From Mucor racemosus (taxonomy: Eukaryota > Mucoromycota > Mucoromycetes > Mucorales > Mucoraceae), in contig JAPEHQ010000017.1 of assembly GCA_027405735.1 (NCBI GenBank), positions 689,501-753,500 of the forward strand: a stretch of DNA of 64,000 bases. The letters run 5' to 3'. The notes beneath the pieces are model-generated. The model saw only the letters and a list, made by a program, of their open reading frames with translations. It did not search any database and had not been told where the DNA came from. Made by a program: the position numbers and the translations under genes. Shown piece after piece: positions 1 to 13,151 of the stretch (position 1 is the stretch's first letter; each line of letters opens with the position of its first letter).

Positions 1-1320
1 GTATTGTTTATGCAGCAATAATTACCCTAAAATTCATTATTAAGAATAAATTAAAGCTGGTGGCAAACCAATTTCTAACTGATGATGACTGAAGTCGGAA
101 CTGATAGAAATCCAAATATGATTAACAACAATGTTATTCGCTGAGCTCTTTTCAAGTCTCTCTGAAAAATGACTAAAGATATTCCATTATGTATGCCTTT
201 ATGTTACAATCAGTAATACTCTATTTGTTCCTTATTGGATGAAAACCAAAATCAAAATATACAGACAGTAGTAGGCCTACATTAGAGTTTACAATATTAA
301 ATTATTGCGTGCAGAATGTGTCTATTTTTGTAGAATCTCTCGTGCTTGTAAAATAAGATGTTCATAAAGAAAATGGATTTCCAAAATACTGTAGCACTAA
401 AAATACTGGAGTAAGGAAAAGAAGAAAACAATTGATAATCTTTTGAAAGCTGTCCGTAGAAAGGTAAAACAAAAAAAAGCGAGGGGGTGATTAGCTGCGC
501 TTCTAGTCTGGCAAACACAAGTTCCGAAGAAAATCTGCTTACACGAGTTTCGAACCCACAACCTCTCCGTTTGAACTAGCTGTAAAGCGCATAAGTTTAG
601 CAATTAGGACAAACGTCCCCTCTATGTTTGCTTTTTTTAATTGCCGTCCTTCTACTTGTCTGTTATTTTGTTTTTCTCGATTTGTGCAATATTGAGTAAT
701 TTGACTGTATTTTTTTTCTTTTGGATATAATACTGCTATTTGCTGAGTATCAGCAGCAATTTGGTTTACAAAAAAATCTTTATTCCTGATCGAAATATAA
801 AGAAAAACCTGCTATTTTTGCCCTATATCTTCATGTAATTATGCTAGTTATAATAATGCAAAAGCTGACTTTATCTCACTAGAAAATATAACTGAAGTTT
901 CCAGTGAGCATATGGTTAATAGATACAAGATAGCGCTACTACGTATATATACAAAAAGTTAGTAGTAATGCTAGTAATAGACAAAACGTGTATATATATA
1001 TATTAACAAAAAATTTATAATCTATAAAAGTTACAGTCATCAACGTTGAAAATACCAGATCTCGTCCAGTCTCCACAGGACAACAATATTTGTTAATATA
1101 GTTTATATAATAAAAAATGATTTTTAGATTTTTTTCTATGTAAAAGCTAAACAATCACATTCTATGATATTTATGTAATTATTCTTCTTATTAATCAATT
1201 AATCAATCAATCAATCAATAAAAAAATTACAATCTATTTGGTTCGTTCTGTCCTTCACAACCTATTTTGACTTGCTGTAGTACACAAAGAAACTACGCTC
1301 AATAAGTTAAAATGAATTTT
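1..1320. other. AT-rich gene-free stretch
   Basis: I see no convincing gene. Short open frames on both strands lack recognisable domains. A short tetranucleotide run (ATCA units, about 1195-1218) and a tRNA-like box pair (listed separately) are the only structures. Confidence 0.5.
545..612 (-). repeat. tRNA-like / SINE-head-like pol III box pair
   Basis: On the minus strand a perfect B-box-like motif, GTTCGAAAC, lies at 547-555. A weaker A-box-like motif lies about 48 bases upstream (593-603). The T-stem does not pair well and no clean cloverleaf can be drawn, so this is not a functional tRNA. A degenerate tRNA gene or the head of a tRNA-derived SINE is possible. Confidence 0.3.
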
Positions 1321-1324
1321 AACA

Positions 1325-2640
1325 TTAAATTTGAATTTTCAAAAAAAAATTTCATAGTTTCAATCTTCAAAATCGGAGTATGCCTTCTTTCTATAACTAA
1401 CCTCATAATAAATATTTTTTAGGATATACCTCAGAGACCACAAAAGAGATATGAAGTAGTCGCATCATGCTAGCTATCCCTGAATTCATGTTATATCTCA
1501 TGAAAGGCTCAAAAACGCGTAAAATCCACTGATTTTTTCTTGAAAACTGCGTCTCATTTTTCATCCCTACTCTACTTTTTGTTTTCACTAAACAACACCA
1601 AGAAAACATTATATGCCAATGTACCTGAGATGTTCCGCTTTAATCCAAAAACGAGTACCCGGAAATATCCTATTTTTTGCAGTTGGTATTAATTTTTCAG
1701 CGCTAAGGTTTCAGATTTTTTACGCGTATTTCACTGCTAATGGATTGAAAACTTTGAGGTTTCATATCTCTAGAAAAAATTAAGCTATACTACCACTTTT
1801 TAATAATGAAACTTGTTTTAAAGTGCTCTATAACATATTTTAGTATAAAAAAATTCTGAGCACTTTTATTTTTTTTTCATTTTTTTGGCATTTCTATAGT
1901 AGGTTTCAAATATTGGTTAAATTGAGTAGTAGTTGTTTCTTACTCATGTCATAAAGCTCGTTGAGTTCTCTCAGACCCAATTTAGAGTTTTTTAAAATAT
2001 TGATTTTTCGTGGAGATATCTTCAAAAATGCGTACAAAGAGACACTCTCATCTCTAACCTCAATTTTCCCTTATATACCCTCATCCCAAATTCTGAATCT
2101 GAAAAAAATTTCACAAAATTCCTGTTTTCTCTACGAAAAATGCAGCTAAAACATTTTGCAAAAGCTCGATCGATAGATACTTTTGTTGCGCGTTGTTACA
2201 ATTTATTATATTTTAAATATGTTTATAAAAAGTGATGTGTATCTTCAAAAAACCTCCAAAATTTCAATTGCATTTTACGCAAAATTTAATGTGAAACATT
2301 TTTTTAAATTTTGTTTCGATGGATGCAGAATTTAAAACTGTACAAAAGCTTTTTAATATACTAGGTCGACTTACTTTGCAGTTCATGATCAATTAAACAA
2401 TTTTGTTTTTTTTCATCATTTTTCGTCCATTTTTTAAAATAAATTTTGGAACCCAGTTATCATAAGCTGTAAGCTGTGATATCGACTATTATTTTGATTA
2501 TCTCGATGAAAAATTAATATTTTTGGCTGAAACAAAAAATACAGGGTAGCAATCATCAATTAGATCCATCTTGTGAATACAGAAATTAAGCCCTGGATAA
2601 TGAGCTTTAAGTTTTACAAAATAATAAACTAATATTTACA
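1325..2640 (-). repeat. Repeat family 1, copy a
   Basis: This segment matches, as reverse complement, 16020-17590 and 38230-39640, and its left part matches 49490-49921. All long copies share a degenerate open frame with motifs such as EFGMRV and SPRKINIL, an A-rich stretch, and a pause at a run of A or T. No transposase motif or clear terminal repeat was found. It is an interspersed, probably non-autonomous repeat. The ends are approximate because the copies have diverged by point changes and small gaps. Confidence 0.75.
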
Positions 2641-2825
2641 ACTGTAGAAAAGAAAGAAAAGAAAACCCTATCCTTGTGAATATTGATCCAATTAATCTCC
2701 AATTATACATGATGGTAGACTTAAATATATCTTGCATAAAAATTTATATTTCTACTTTCGCAAATCACTGTGAATTGAGAAAACCATTAGCAAAGCATGA
2801 TATTTCTGTCTAATAAACCCATCTG

Positions 2826-3455
2826 TTGTGTCCTATATTTTCATGTTTGATAAATAATAATACTTAAAAAAGAATATGATTAAAAGAGAATGAGTAATGA
2901 ATTATTTCTTCAAATGTATAATAAAAACAAGATACCGTTTATTTAGATATAAAAGTATGGCCTTTTAATGTATATTGATTTGACATTGAAATCCTGAGAC
3001 GTAATTTAAGGCACTATTGAACCATTAGATAGGGTTAATAGTAATCTATGGATGGAAATAAATCAATTACAATTTAACCGTGCTTGCAGAGTTTGTGAGT
3101 TGCCTTGTTTCAATGCTGCGCTAAATGTGCTTAGATGTTGATTTGATAGCTACTTAATTGATTAACCGCTGGGGATGAAATAATATGGTGTCATAAATGA
3201 GGTCCAAGCATCCTTGGTAATTACCGGTGGATTAAACTTAGTACGCTAGAAGTTTCTTATACCCGATATTATCAAGAATTTGCACTTCAATACATGTTGT
3301 ATTCAATAGATTGTAAAATGTATTGATACTGTGGAAGGTGATAATATATAAAACTTGATGGCATACAACAGTTAAACTGATTCATTACTCATTCTCTTTT
3401 AACTGTATTCATTTTTAAGTGTTAATTATCAAACATGAAAATATACGACAACATT
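2826..3455. mobile_element. TIR element of about 630 bp (family 3, copy a)
   Basis: About 65 bases at the left end (from about 2829) recur in inverted form at the right end (about 3380-3450). Both contain TATATTTTCATGTTTGATAA-like and AGAGAATGAGTAATGAA blocks. A second copy without its right terminus starts at about 30752. There is no coding capacity, so this looks like a non-autonomous DNA transposon (MITE-like). I could not define a target-site duplication. Confidence 0.7.
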
Positions 3456-5514
3456 ACTATGTGAATATAGAACCAAATGTTACATCAGTCAAAAGACAGT
3501 ATTATACAACAAAAAGTTTAAGAGCAAAGCTACAATTACTACGACTGTACTAATATTTAGTCGTTATTATGTAATGAGTCAAACATTTCAGTTTCATTCA
3601 TGCAAAACCTTGCCTCATTCCTTATATAAATACTACAAGGAAATTATTATATGATCCCTTGTAGATTTATCTGTCTTCTTACAGTCCCTATACTTTTATT
3701 TATTCACTAATAAATACCTAATTTACAAATAAGAACACCAATCTTCATCAACCCAGTGATTGCCAATTTATAATAATAAGAATAATATCTATAAGCATAT
3801 TATCCCCCTTTGTTGTAAGTCCAAAATTACAGATCATTACATACTAAATGTTAGATTAGATCTATATACTCAGAAATATTAATTACATTATAATATATAT
3901 GAATTATCCTAAATCATATCTATAAAATTATCCTTATTGTTTATATGTATATACTTAAGATAACCAGCTAAAAAATACAATTATAACTAGATATATTTAA
4001 TTAAGTATATTTATAAAAAAAAAAAAGGATGAAGATGTCAAACTATGAGTATAACGATCATGTATTGTTTATATATTTTAGGAGCGCGGATATAGGATAT
4101 AACATTCAATAGTTATTAAATCTTGATTTCATAAGTTGGAAGACCAGTTGTAGGAGGTTTTAATGCGAATAAATTGACCAGAACTAATTCCGTCAAGGAG
4201 GAGGCAAAGTTAAGTAGATGAGATATCCTTTGATGAATGATGATTGATTAGACTGAAGAATATTCTTTATAACAGAAAAAACCAATGTGAATCGCAGGTA
4301 TAGATTTACATCGGCTAAACTTAAATAATACCATAATATCACCTTAGACTAAATATAATATAATATATAATATAATTATTCCACCTTATTCCATAATTGA
4401 AATATAGTTTATATGCATCATTCGTTACTGTTCCTAACTCTAATGATCGGGTCCAGATAACCTATTAAGAACTTACGATACGTCATGCCTTCCGTGCTCA
4501 TTATTAATATTACATAGTACAGCTCAATAGTTAGTTAGTATCCTAAACACCTATCTAGTCCTAATCTACTCTTACCAAAATATATATAAATACTCATTCA
4601 ATTTATACAATGAAATGTAGCTTTAAGCAGAATAATTTATTAGATATTTGGTTGTGACACATCACACATCACCAAATGAACTCTCATTGAAATGGTATGT
4701 ACGTCGCGGATTTATTCACAAAATTGCAAAAATTTCAGCCTCCCTGAGTTGTTATAAAGATGTGGAAACGGAAGTGCCTGCTTCTTCTTCTAGTTTATAT
4801 GCGCAGTTTCGTATATTTTTGAAAAACTTTTATAACATCAAATAACAGTTCGAAATTAAATTTTGAAGTTAGAATTAATGCGCATTGAATTTAAGATTAA
4901 TTTATTTTGGTTTCATTACCTAACAGTTGTTTTTAATAGAGTATAGCTCAATCGAAAATAAAAAGTCTATCTTCCTCTGCTAAAAAAAAGAGAGAAACAA
5001 TTGGAGAAATGCTTGTAATCAATGAATATCGATCCAAATGGGTTTAAAAGTTTCAAAATATAGATCGACACTGTAACAGTATCTAAAATTAAAATTTTAG
5101 AATATATTAATATGATGGTTAACTTGTAGGAACAAAACATGCACTTTTTTTCGAGTGGGGTTGTTGCTTAACAGACTATTGTAAATTAGAGATAGCGCTA
5201 AATTAGCATATATGGCAATGGCAACTACCGAAATGAACAAGTAAATATCCTCTTTCGAGCCCCCTAAATTCAGTTTAAGTCTTTGTAGAAACGATATCAA
5301 AACATTTGTCTATTATATAATATAATTTATATAAATAGATGTTTTTGACGATAAACAAGGCAAAATCAGGTTTTGGTACATACATGTAGAAATAAATATA
5401 AACCATAGCTTTTCATCCGGGATTTATTTATAAATTCTTTTGTTTATTTTGCGTATCATATGTATATTACATTTTAAAAGTGGATACATAGTATGTATAT
5501 ATAGTAAATATTTA
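3456..5514. other. Gene-free AT-rich stretch
   Basis: There is no supported gene. The stretch is AT-rich with homopolymer runs (for example A12 near 4015-4026) and AT-rich simple sequence near 4350-4380. The open frames at 4648-4845 and 5097-5300 have no recognisable domain and no splice support. Confidence 0.5.
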
Positions 5515-8500
5515 TCATCTCAAATTATAGGCCTCAGAGATACGACGGAGAGCACGAGCCTGAGCAGCTCGATCACCTGTAGGTACACTGCTAGCCAACA
5601 AAGAGTAAACAAGTTGCACCAATCCATCTTCATCGTCCGGTAATTCCACCTGTCTTCTCTTTGCAAAACTAGAATTTGCTTGCAAAATGCCCTTGATTTG
5701 CTTAAGACATTTTTGAAACACTTGAGCATTTTGGAAACTTTCTCTCTGCGATGCAGCACCTAAACGGAATGAATCAATTTGTTGACAAAGATCTGCCATA
5801 TTTGAGTTTGCTCTGTTCATTTGTATCTGTGCCATTACAGCCTTCTAAGGATTGATTTAGTCTTAATAGAATATAACCAAGTAAATAGTTTATCTTACCA
5901 TCATGCCTTCTGGATCAATTGGTGATACAGGTGTTTTTCCTCCATCGCTATTTTGGCCAGCGAGTTCAATTAATACTTCAGAAGTAGGGATTCCCAATTC
6001 ATGCAATAAGATTTGTGAGTCTGGAGATAGTTTTTCTTTAGCTTGGATCTCTGTTAAAAAGCCCATGGTCATGAAAACATCTACTGCATTTTTACTGGAT
6101 TCGGTGGATAGTACTTCACGATAGATTGTGCGACGGCCTGTAATAAGATGAGTTGCAATCCATTGAGTTAATAAAGGTACAATACAGCGAGGAAGCATAG
6201 GTACGACTTCCAAAGCAGACAGAGAACAGGACGTGATCCAGTAAGCATCTACAGTGGGGTAAACAAGAGAAGCCAGGAATATCAATTGCTCATAACGCAT
6301 AGGGTCATTTTCCATGTTGACAAGGAGCACCAAACGGTTACCATTGACTCGAATAATTTGTTTACGAGCATACGAGGCAACAATTGTGTTGAATTTCTAT
6401 GGAATACAAATGTAAAATCAGCTTCAATACTAACACAGATAAACATCATCATTATTACCTCCTCCAAATCCCATTCTAACACGAATTCTTTCTCCAATAA
6501 TTGAAGCAAGAAACGGAAGCGGTCCATAAACTCATCTTCTAACACAGATTCTTCCAAAAAGGACAAATATACAATAGCAAAGAAGGAATCTAGCAAGAAT
6601 ATCTCTACCATTTGATTAGCATAATAAGATAAAGCCATAACATTATCGGCATGATCGTTGACCCGAATGTTGGTATCATCATTGATTTCTCTACCATCAA
6701 TGATCAAGTTTTTAGGTTCATTCAATAATTTAAATGCTGTTAAAATGAGAGAATCCAAGTCTTCACCCTCTGTAGTGAGAATGTGTGAGCATTGAAGTAT
6801 TATTAAGTTATAGAAATGAACTTACCTTGCCAATCAACAGAATAGCCATTACGCTTAATTTCGTACTTCATCCATTCCATTAATTCTTTAATCTTTCCAA
6901 TGCAAACACCATGTGTAGCACGACCATAGAGAATAACAGCAGAGATAATAGACACAGGAGAAACAATCAAACCCTTACATTGAGAATCATGAATACGTTT
7001 TGTGATTTCCGTAACCAAATCAGATTCATAAGTTTCAGCATTGCTTCTATTTTAGATATAACCATTAATTCAATATCAAATAGTTTCATGCAAACAGAAA
7101 TAGACTTACCCATTAGAATGCCTGTTAAATTCTTCTGCTACATCTTGTACACTAATTAATGGACCTATACCAAATGTTACACGGCCACATTTTTTGGGCG
7201 CTTCAGGACCTTCCATCAGTGTCTTTCTACGATCTTTAGCTTCACTTGGTCTCAAAGGTCGTTGTGTTGCAATGGGAGCAGGTGTAACACTTGATTGAGA
7301 TGCAGATCGTTGTCTACCACCAGCACGAGTAGGTTGTTGATCCAAGACTTGATCAATCAAATGTGGCAATTCAGGAACGTTTTCATAAGTGATATTGATA
7401 GGAACAAATACAACATCTTTATGCACCTTTCTTTGTAATGTGGGAGATGTGAAAGTATGAGCCAAGCTGTCGATGCTCATAGTAGGACTATCGACTACAG
7501 AAGCAGAGGGTGAATCTGGAGAAGCAGGAGGGGTATTGATATCAGTAGAAACAACCCTTGAAATAACGCTAGATGTGTTTGAGGATGTTCGTGCTGTTTG
7601 ATTGGTTTGTAATGTCGCTTCAATGATCATGTCTACAAAACCATCAGGATAAGCCTCTTGGCATTTGCCAGTTCTTGATCTAGATCTTTCAAGACAGAAA
7701 GATAAAGCACCATGCTCCCGTAACAAAACTTGAGTATAAGCTGCTGTAACAGCAGAATTCAAGGGAGAACGCTTGGTTTTGTCTCGTTTAACATAGTAGG
7801 CACCAGCAAGTCGGTAAACATCAGAAATAGGTCCCATTTGAGACATCACTTCATCACAAGCCAAAGCCGGCACAGGTAAGTGATAGCGGATAGCAATATA
7901 CCACACCAAAAGTGGGTCCAGCAAACTTTTCGACACAGGTACATACACCACTCTTTTGCCCATGGTAGTTTGTCGAATAGCTCTTAAACTTTCATCTAAA
8001 ATGCGTACATGCTCAAACATATCTTCCAACAAAGACTTGAGAAATGATCCACTAAACCATACAAATGCTAATTGTGTACGTTCACTCATGCGCATCAATA
8101 TTTTCATAGCTTCATTAACAGCTGTTTGTTTAGGAACACCTGCATTTTGAGTAATTTGAGTAATAGCTTGATTAACTCGCTTATCATTTAACACAATAAT
8201 TTTGACAGATTCATCATTGCTACCAACTTTACGACGCCATTTGCCCAATGCCATACGACGATCTTTATCAGGATTCACAACATCATTATCTTGACACCAA
8301 TCATCCAAAGCATCATCAAGGTCTGTTAACCAAGCATCATCATCAATTGTGATATTATTATGCATGAGTAAACCCTTAATATGAGCTACCATACGTGCTG
8401 TTCTTTGCACAATTTGATCTTGAGAATAGATAGCACTATTTACTTGTCGATTGATGACATTTTGGAAATAATCATCATCATCTTCTGCAATACCGTCCAT

Positions 8501-10747
8501 TGTAGGCTGAATACCGCAACTCCAACCATAAACAGGTGTAGGCAGCCTTAAATTAGTCTCTCCACATACGAAATAATGAATACCATAACTAGCATTTGTC
8601 AAATAGTTGACCCAAAATTGTCCATCAACATCCTCAGGTACAATAACACTGGCATCAAAATCCATATTTGTATCTAAATCTCGCAATGTGTGAACAAGAT
8701 GTGTCAAATTAGCATTCATTTGATTGCTATTAGGCGAATAAATAGATATTGTGTTGGCTAACTTTGCTGCTTTATCTACAGTACGACTAAGGCGATGTGA
8801 ATTTCTTTTGTTGGCAGGACTAGTAACGCTACCATTGTTAAGGCGATCACTGGAGTGAGTTGGCGCAGGAGTTACTGAAGCATTGCTATTGGGTGTAGGC
8901 TCAGTTGCTGAATTCATGTAATAACCACGTAAAGAATTCATGACAGTACGAGCACGAGACAATCCAGGGGAGCCAATAGCAGCACCATTGGAAACTGAAT
9001 TTCTCTGCGTTGCATTAAAGTAAGCTTTAGATGTTGGTAGATTGATATGAGTGGCCTTTGTCCAATATTGACGAATAGCATCGTAAGCTATTCTCCATGT
9101 GACAGGGCGCATGTCTGAAACGGAAACTTGATATATAATGGGTACAATTTGGTGTTCCTGATGTCCAGTTAAGAATGATTTGGGGATAGAATACTTGGAA
9201 ATGCTTCGCATGGACATTCTACTTGCTGTACTTGAGGTTCGTTTATGAGCCCTTGCACGATCTGAAGGTCTTTCCGGTTGTGTAGGCTGCTCATCAACTA
9301 CAGAATCATGTTGTTCATTTCCTGATGATTGTGTGGGCGCTACTTGAGGAACCTCAAAGTCTTGAGGTGCTGTTAATGTAACTGCACTACCAATAATTAA
9401 ACGAGCGACATAATCCACAGGAACCACATCAGCCACGCCATCTCCGATATGAGGCTGAATGACTTTATTACCCTTGCCTGTCAGTAGGATAGTACCATTG
9501 ATACCATTTACACCATCAGCCTAATTAATCAAACCGTTAACTTTAAAAATATCCATGTGTCCTGAGAAAATCCATTATATTTACCCAGCCAACTAAAGGT
9601 TCCTGAACACTAGGTCCTACTGGACTCAATCTCATAATGGCTATTGGGAATTGTCTACCTCCATTTGCTGATTTGTTCTTCAAGACTTCGTTTACAAGAA
9701 TATGCTCTGCCAATGCTTTAGAATAAAGATAGGCGTTATTGTATAATGGTCTAAAGTAATTGTATTGTTGTTTCTCCGGATTTGGATCAAGAATCTCAGC
9801 CAACATCTCGGTAGGTGATGGTGATTCATTTTCAAAAGTGGAAATTGGATAAAGATATTTCTCATCGGAAAGCTTTGATGCGAATTTCTGGATATTGGAT
9901 AAATGAACAAATGCATCGATAGAATGACATTTGTTGGCGAAATCAAACAACTGCTTTGTTCCCAATGTATTGATCTAAAATAGGGTCAGATTGAAATGAC
10001 ATTACATAATGCATATTTTGAAACTTACTCTGACTGAATTTTCAATGCCTTCATTGCCATCTACATTGCCCGCACAGTGAAAAATAACATTGATTTGGCT
10101 GCAGAGTACATCTAAATCAGGTTCGGATAATCCAATGTCTGCTTCCGTCAAATCACCAAAGATGGGATAGATCTTTTCTTCAACAAATTCATCGAAGATT
10201 TCGGTTCCCATTGATCTACGAAGACTAAGAAACGCCTATATTTAATAGTTAACATCCATTTTATAGGGGGGGGGGGGGTTAAACATGAAAATCATACCTT
10301 GTTGGATAAGATATCGTCTTGCAAACGTCCATTTGCAGAGCGTTGTCTATTTTGTCTCAATAAAATGAATATCTTGTCCACTGAATCGTACAATGAATGA
10401 ATCAGTTTCCATAAAACAGCTTTTCCAATAAATCCAGAAGCGCCTGTAATCAGAATGCATTTTTGATGATAGAATGATTTGATGGATTTTTTAGCTTTAT
10501 GTCCACCATGATCGTCATCATCGATAGAAAAGCTTTCTCTTTTGCTTTTGGTATTGTTGCTATTATCGAGTTGTTCTTCCAATTCTTCTTCATCAAAAGG
10601 TTGTGCAGAATTTTCTTCTATTTCCTTCACAACATCAAATACAGTTGGTGAGTCTGGTGAAGTAGGCGTTACAGTTCCACTTGGCATGTAATCTTGACTC
10701 TCCAGGTTTGGGTCAGTGATCGAAATTGTAGGAACAGGTAAGGTCAT
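5515..10747 (-). CDS. Fatty acyl-CoA reductase / GNPAT-like acyltransferase fusion
   Basis: Exons on the minus strand: 10298-10747, 10029-10235, 9585-9974, 7110-9520, 6826-7046, 6459-6769, 5899-6396, 5515-5844. Together they make 4818 nt and 1605 residues with no internal stop. The N-terminal half is a FAR-type reductase: TGASGFIG nucleotide-binding motif at residues 101-108, the YxxxK pair at Y301/K305, and the VADVVPVDYV block at about 377-387. A Ser/Pro-rich linker follows. The C-terminal half resembles glycerol-3-phosphate/DHAP acyltransferases: GAYYVKR (922-928), ERSRSR (960-965) and VPINITYE (about 1056). FARs reduce acyl-CoA to fatty alcohol, and GNPAT acylates DHAP in ether-lipid synthesis, so a joint ether-lipid role is my inference. 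The usual HX4D motif reads SKSLLD (879-884), so the catalytic His is replaced by Ser. No signal peptide or peroxisomal tail is evident. Confidence 0.9.
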
Positions 10748-11251
10748 TATAATAAAACGATGTAAAATTAGGTTTTATATAATATTTTCTCAGCCTTATT
10801 GAGTAACAAATAACAAAAATAGAATTCTTATAAAATAAAAGCCTCTTCTTAAAAGTGTTAAATAATCAGGGGAAAATAAAAAGGACTTGGAAAGGGGAGA
10901 GCGATAGAAAGAAAGGAAAAAAGAAAGAGAGGTCTGAAATACAAACAAATCCGGGTGCTTTATAGTGATAAGAATTGGCTATACATATCTTTTGCAATTT
11001 AGAGATGTCGCACTGTTAATTGTAAACATGTCGCACTTTTTAAAGGAAAACATGTCGCATATGAAATGCTGTTGATCAAAATGATAGCGATCCAATAAAT
11101 ACCATTGATAATGAAGACGCTTTCAAGCTTGAGGTATTTCGCTCTGGTAGATCTTTCACCTTTTTAGAAATGCACCAAGAATTCGGCTTCTCTTCAGTCT
11201 CAGCGCAGGGGCTTTTTATCCAAAAATTCTACAGCACAATGGTTCCTTTTT
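10748..11251. promoter_or_regulatory. Intergenic region upstream of the FAR-acyltransferase gene
   Basis: This holds the presumptive promoter of the minus-strand reductase-acyltransferase gene, with a purine-rich tract (about 10870-10935) just upstream. It also holds the 5' side of the F-box remnant on the plus strand. CATGTCGCA occurs twice, near 11020-11060. No core element can be named with confidence. Confidence 0.35.
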
Positions 11252-12098
11252 TTGCATACAAACACGGAACTTATGGATAATCTACCATTAGAAGCGTTCA
11301 AGAGTATTATCAAGCTTTTGGACAAGGAAACTCAATCAAATTGCGCTCGAGTTAGTAAGCCATGGAATAGAAATATGAAACACGCTCATATCCTTAGTCA
11401 AAAAGTGAATTATTATAATGTCAAAGACAATGAGGAAATCATACAATTTTTTGAATCAAATAAATACTTGGAGGTCTCTAGTAGAAGACCTAACCTACAA
11501 TGCCAAAGAAGTCTTGCCATTTGAGTATTTAAAACAGCTTTCTTCAGCGTTTCCCAATGTCGAATATTTTCAGTTATATTTTACTGGCAACAAGGAAATC
11601 TCTGAATTTCAGAGACCCTTCGCAAAAATCGTAGCTCTTCAATCAGGTATCTATGAAATCGGAAAAGGTTCAAGAAAAAGTTACACTGGTATAAAAAAAA
11701 ACGATACTTTTGAGGGCTGGCCCTTGATGAAATCTATAGAAGAGACTAGTCAATCAATATACACCTCCTTTCTGCGGAATCATATCACTCAATCCTTCCG
11801 CAACTTGACTCGTCTTTGGTTGAATTACATCTTTATCAATACTCAAAAAGCAAATGATACTATTGATTATTTGATGAAAGGATTAGCAAATTTACCAGTA
11901 TTTCAAAAGCTTGGATGGACGTTCAGTTTTCAAGTCAAAAACTTATCAATTTTTTGCTATCAAGTGTAGAATCCTTAAAATTATTAGTAAAACAAAAATA
12001 CATGTCCAGAAGCCTTTTATGATGGAATAAATAAAGCTTTAATTTATTGCTTTGAAATTCATGAGATTAGTTTTCGATATTATCAAGCCTTTTAATTG

Positions 12099-12143
<45 letters not shown>

Positions 12144-12264
12144 TAAGCCTTATTTTATCATGGAACTGCTGAGAACTAAGCTATTATCATCAATTGAAGC
12201 AGACTTTATTCCCCGAGCTGTCAGTTTTAAAACATTTCACCTTTACTATAAATCACTTAATTAA
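11252..12264 (+). pseudogene. F-box protein gene, frameshifted
   Basis: Reading from 11252, an F-box-like start (motif NLPLEAFKSIIKLL, then SNCARVSKPWN) runs to a stop at 11524. The continuation LVEDLTYNAKEVLPFEYL is in another frame, open from about 11418 to 11969. The frames cross near 11470-11490. No intron can bridge them because the gap is only a few bases. Further leucine-rich text appears in a third frame after 11969 (LINFLLSSVESLKLL), and an AT dinucleotide tract sits at about 12098-12138. F-box proteins recruit substrates to SCF ubiquitin ligases, but this copy should not give a full product. A sequencing error could explain one frame change, but not easily several. Confidence 0.6.
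12098..12138. repeat. (AT)n microsatellite
   Basis: About 20 uninterrupted AT units lie inside the decayed F-box locus. Confidence 0.95.
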
Positions 12265-12905
12265 GAATGGGTAATTTCCACAAGCAAGCCAATAAGCACA
12301 ATGCCATGCTCCAATTTTTCTCAACTGCGTTTTAGTTGTTTTACATCATATTCTAGAGCAACATATAGTCAATTTTCATTATCATTATTATCGTTGGTCG
12401 TTCGGAAGCGATATTACTGGCTCTCGTCATTTCGGCCATTTCAAAGATCAAAAATGCAGTTAGAATAGAGAAAAATAATGTAAATAAAAGCTATACATTT
12501 TGCGTATATTATAATGGTATAATACAGTATTTGAAAAGATTTGATGATAAAATGAAATAATCAGTCATTTAGTTATTTTCACGGTTTTGAATATTACAAA
12601 TGCCAGAAAATTTGCAAAACATCAAAAGCTAGTGCTAATTAACAACCAAAATTTTATCTTTAATTTGATACATTGTAATGTTAAAGATCTTTGAAATTGA
12701 TAGAGATATCAATAATAAAGAACTGAAAACAAACAGTATAATATTTGATAATTGTTCTTAAAAGTGCCATCCATTTAAAGTATTTGTATACACGGCTATC
12801 TCTTTTTTTACAGCTTTATTCTGATGTTTTCATTATTTAAAAACTGCTATGTATTATTGAATTACGGTAACCACATCTTGCATTCCTGGACTAATGTTTG
12901 ATTGC
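12265..12905. other. Gene-free stretch downstream of the secreted protein gene
   Basis: There is no open frame or RNA gene I can support. It probably contains the 3' untranslated region of the minus-strand secreted-protein gene next to 12905. Confidence 0.4.
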
Positions 12906-13151
12906 TTATTTACACTTGGTTTTTCCTTCAATACCATCACAACAAGCCTTGAATTTATCTTTGCTTGCTACATCACTACGTTTGATATCACAAACATTGC
13001 CATCGGTCATCATGGTGTATCCAACTTCATTACAGCAGCCTCTATCGTATGACGGTCTGAAACAAGTACAGATCCAGTTTTTTCCTTGAGCAAGAACGCA
13101 TGTGTTCAAAATAAAGAGGACAGCGATGGTTGCGATAACTGTAAATTTCAT
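12906..13151 (-). CDS. Small secreted cysteine-rich protein (paralogue 1)
   Basis: Single exon, 81 residues. The first about 21 residues form a signal peptide: a Lys followed by a hydrophobic core, ending at LAQ. The mature part of about 60 residues has eight Cys in the order C-x-C, CC, C, CC, C (CTCF, RGCC, NVC, ACCDG, terminal KCK), which would allow four disulfides. The spacing is not the classical hydrophobin pattern. A paralogue with the same Cys order lies at 14635-14877, so the pair arose by local duplication. Extracellular function is unknown: structural wall protein, antimicrobial peptide and effector are all open. Confidence 0.85.
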   Translation of the reverse strand: MKFTVIATIAVLFILNTCVLAQGKNWICTCFRPSYDRGCCNEVGYTMMTDGNVCDIKRSDVASKDKFKACCDGIEGKTKCK

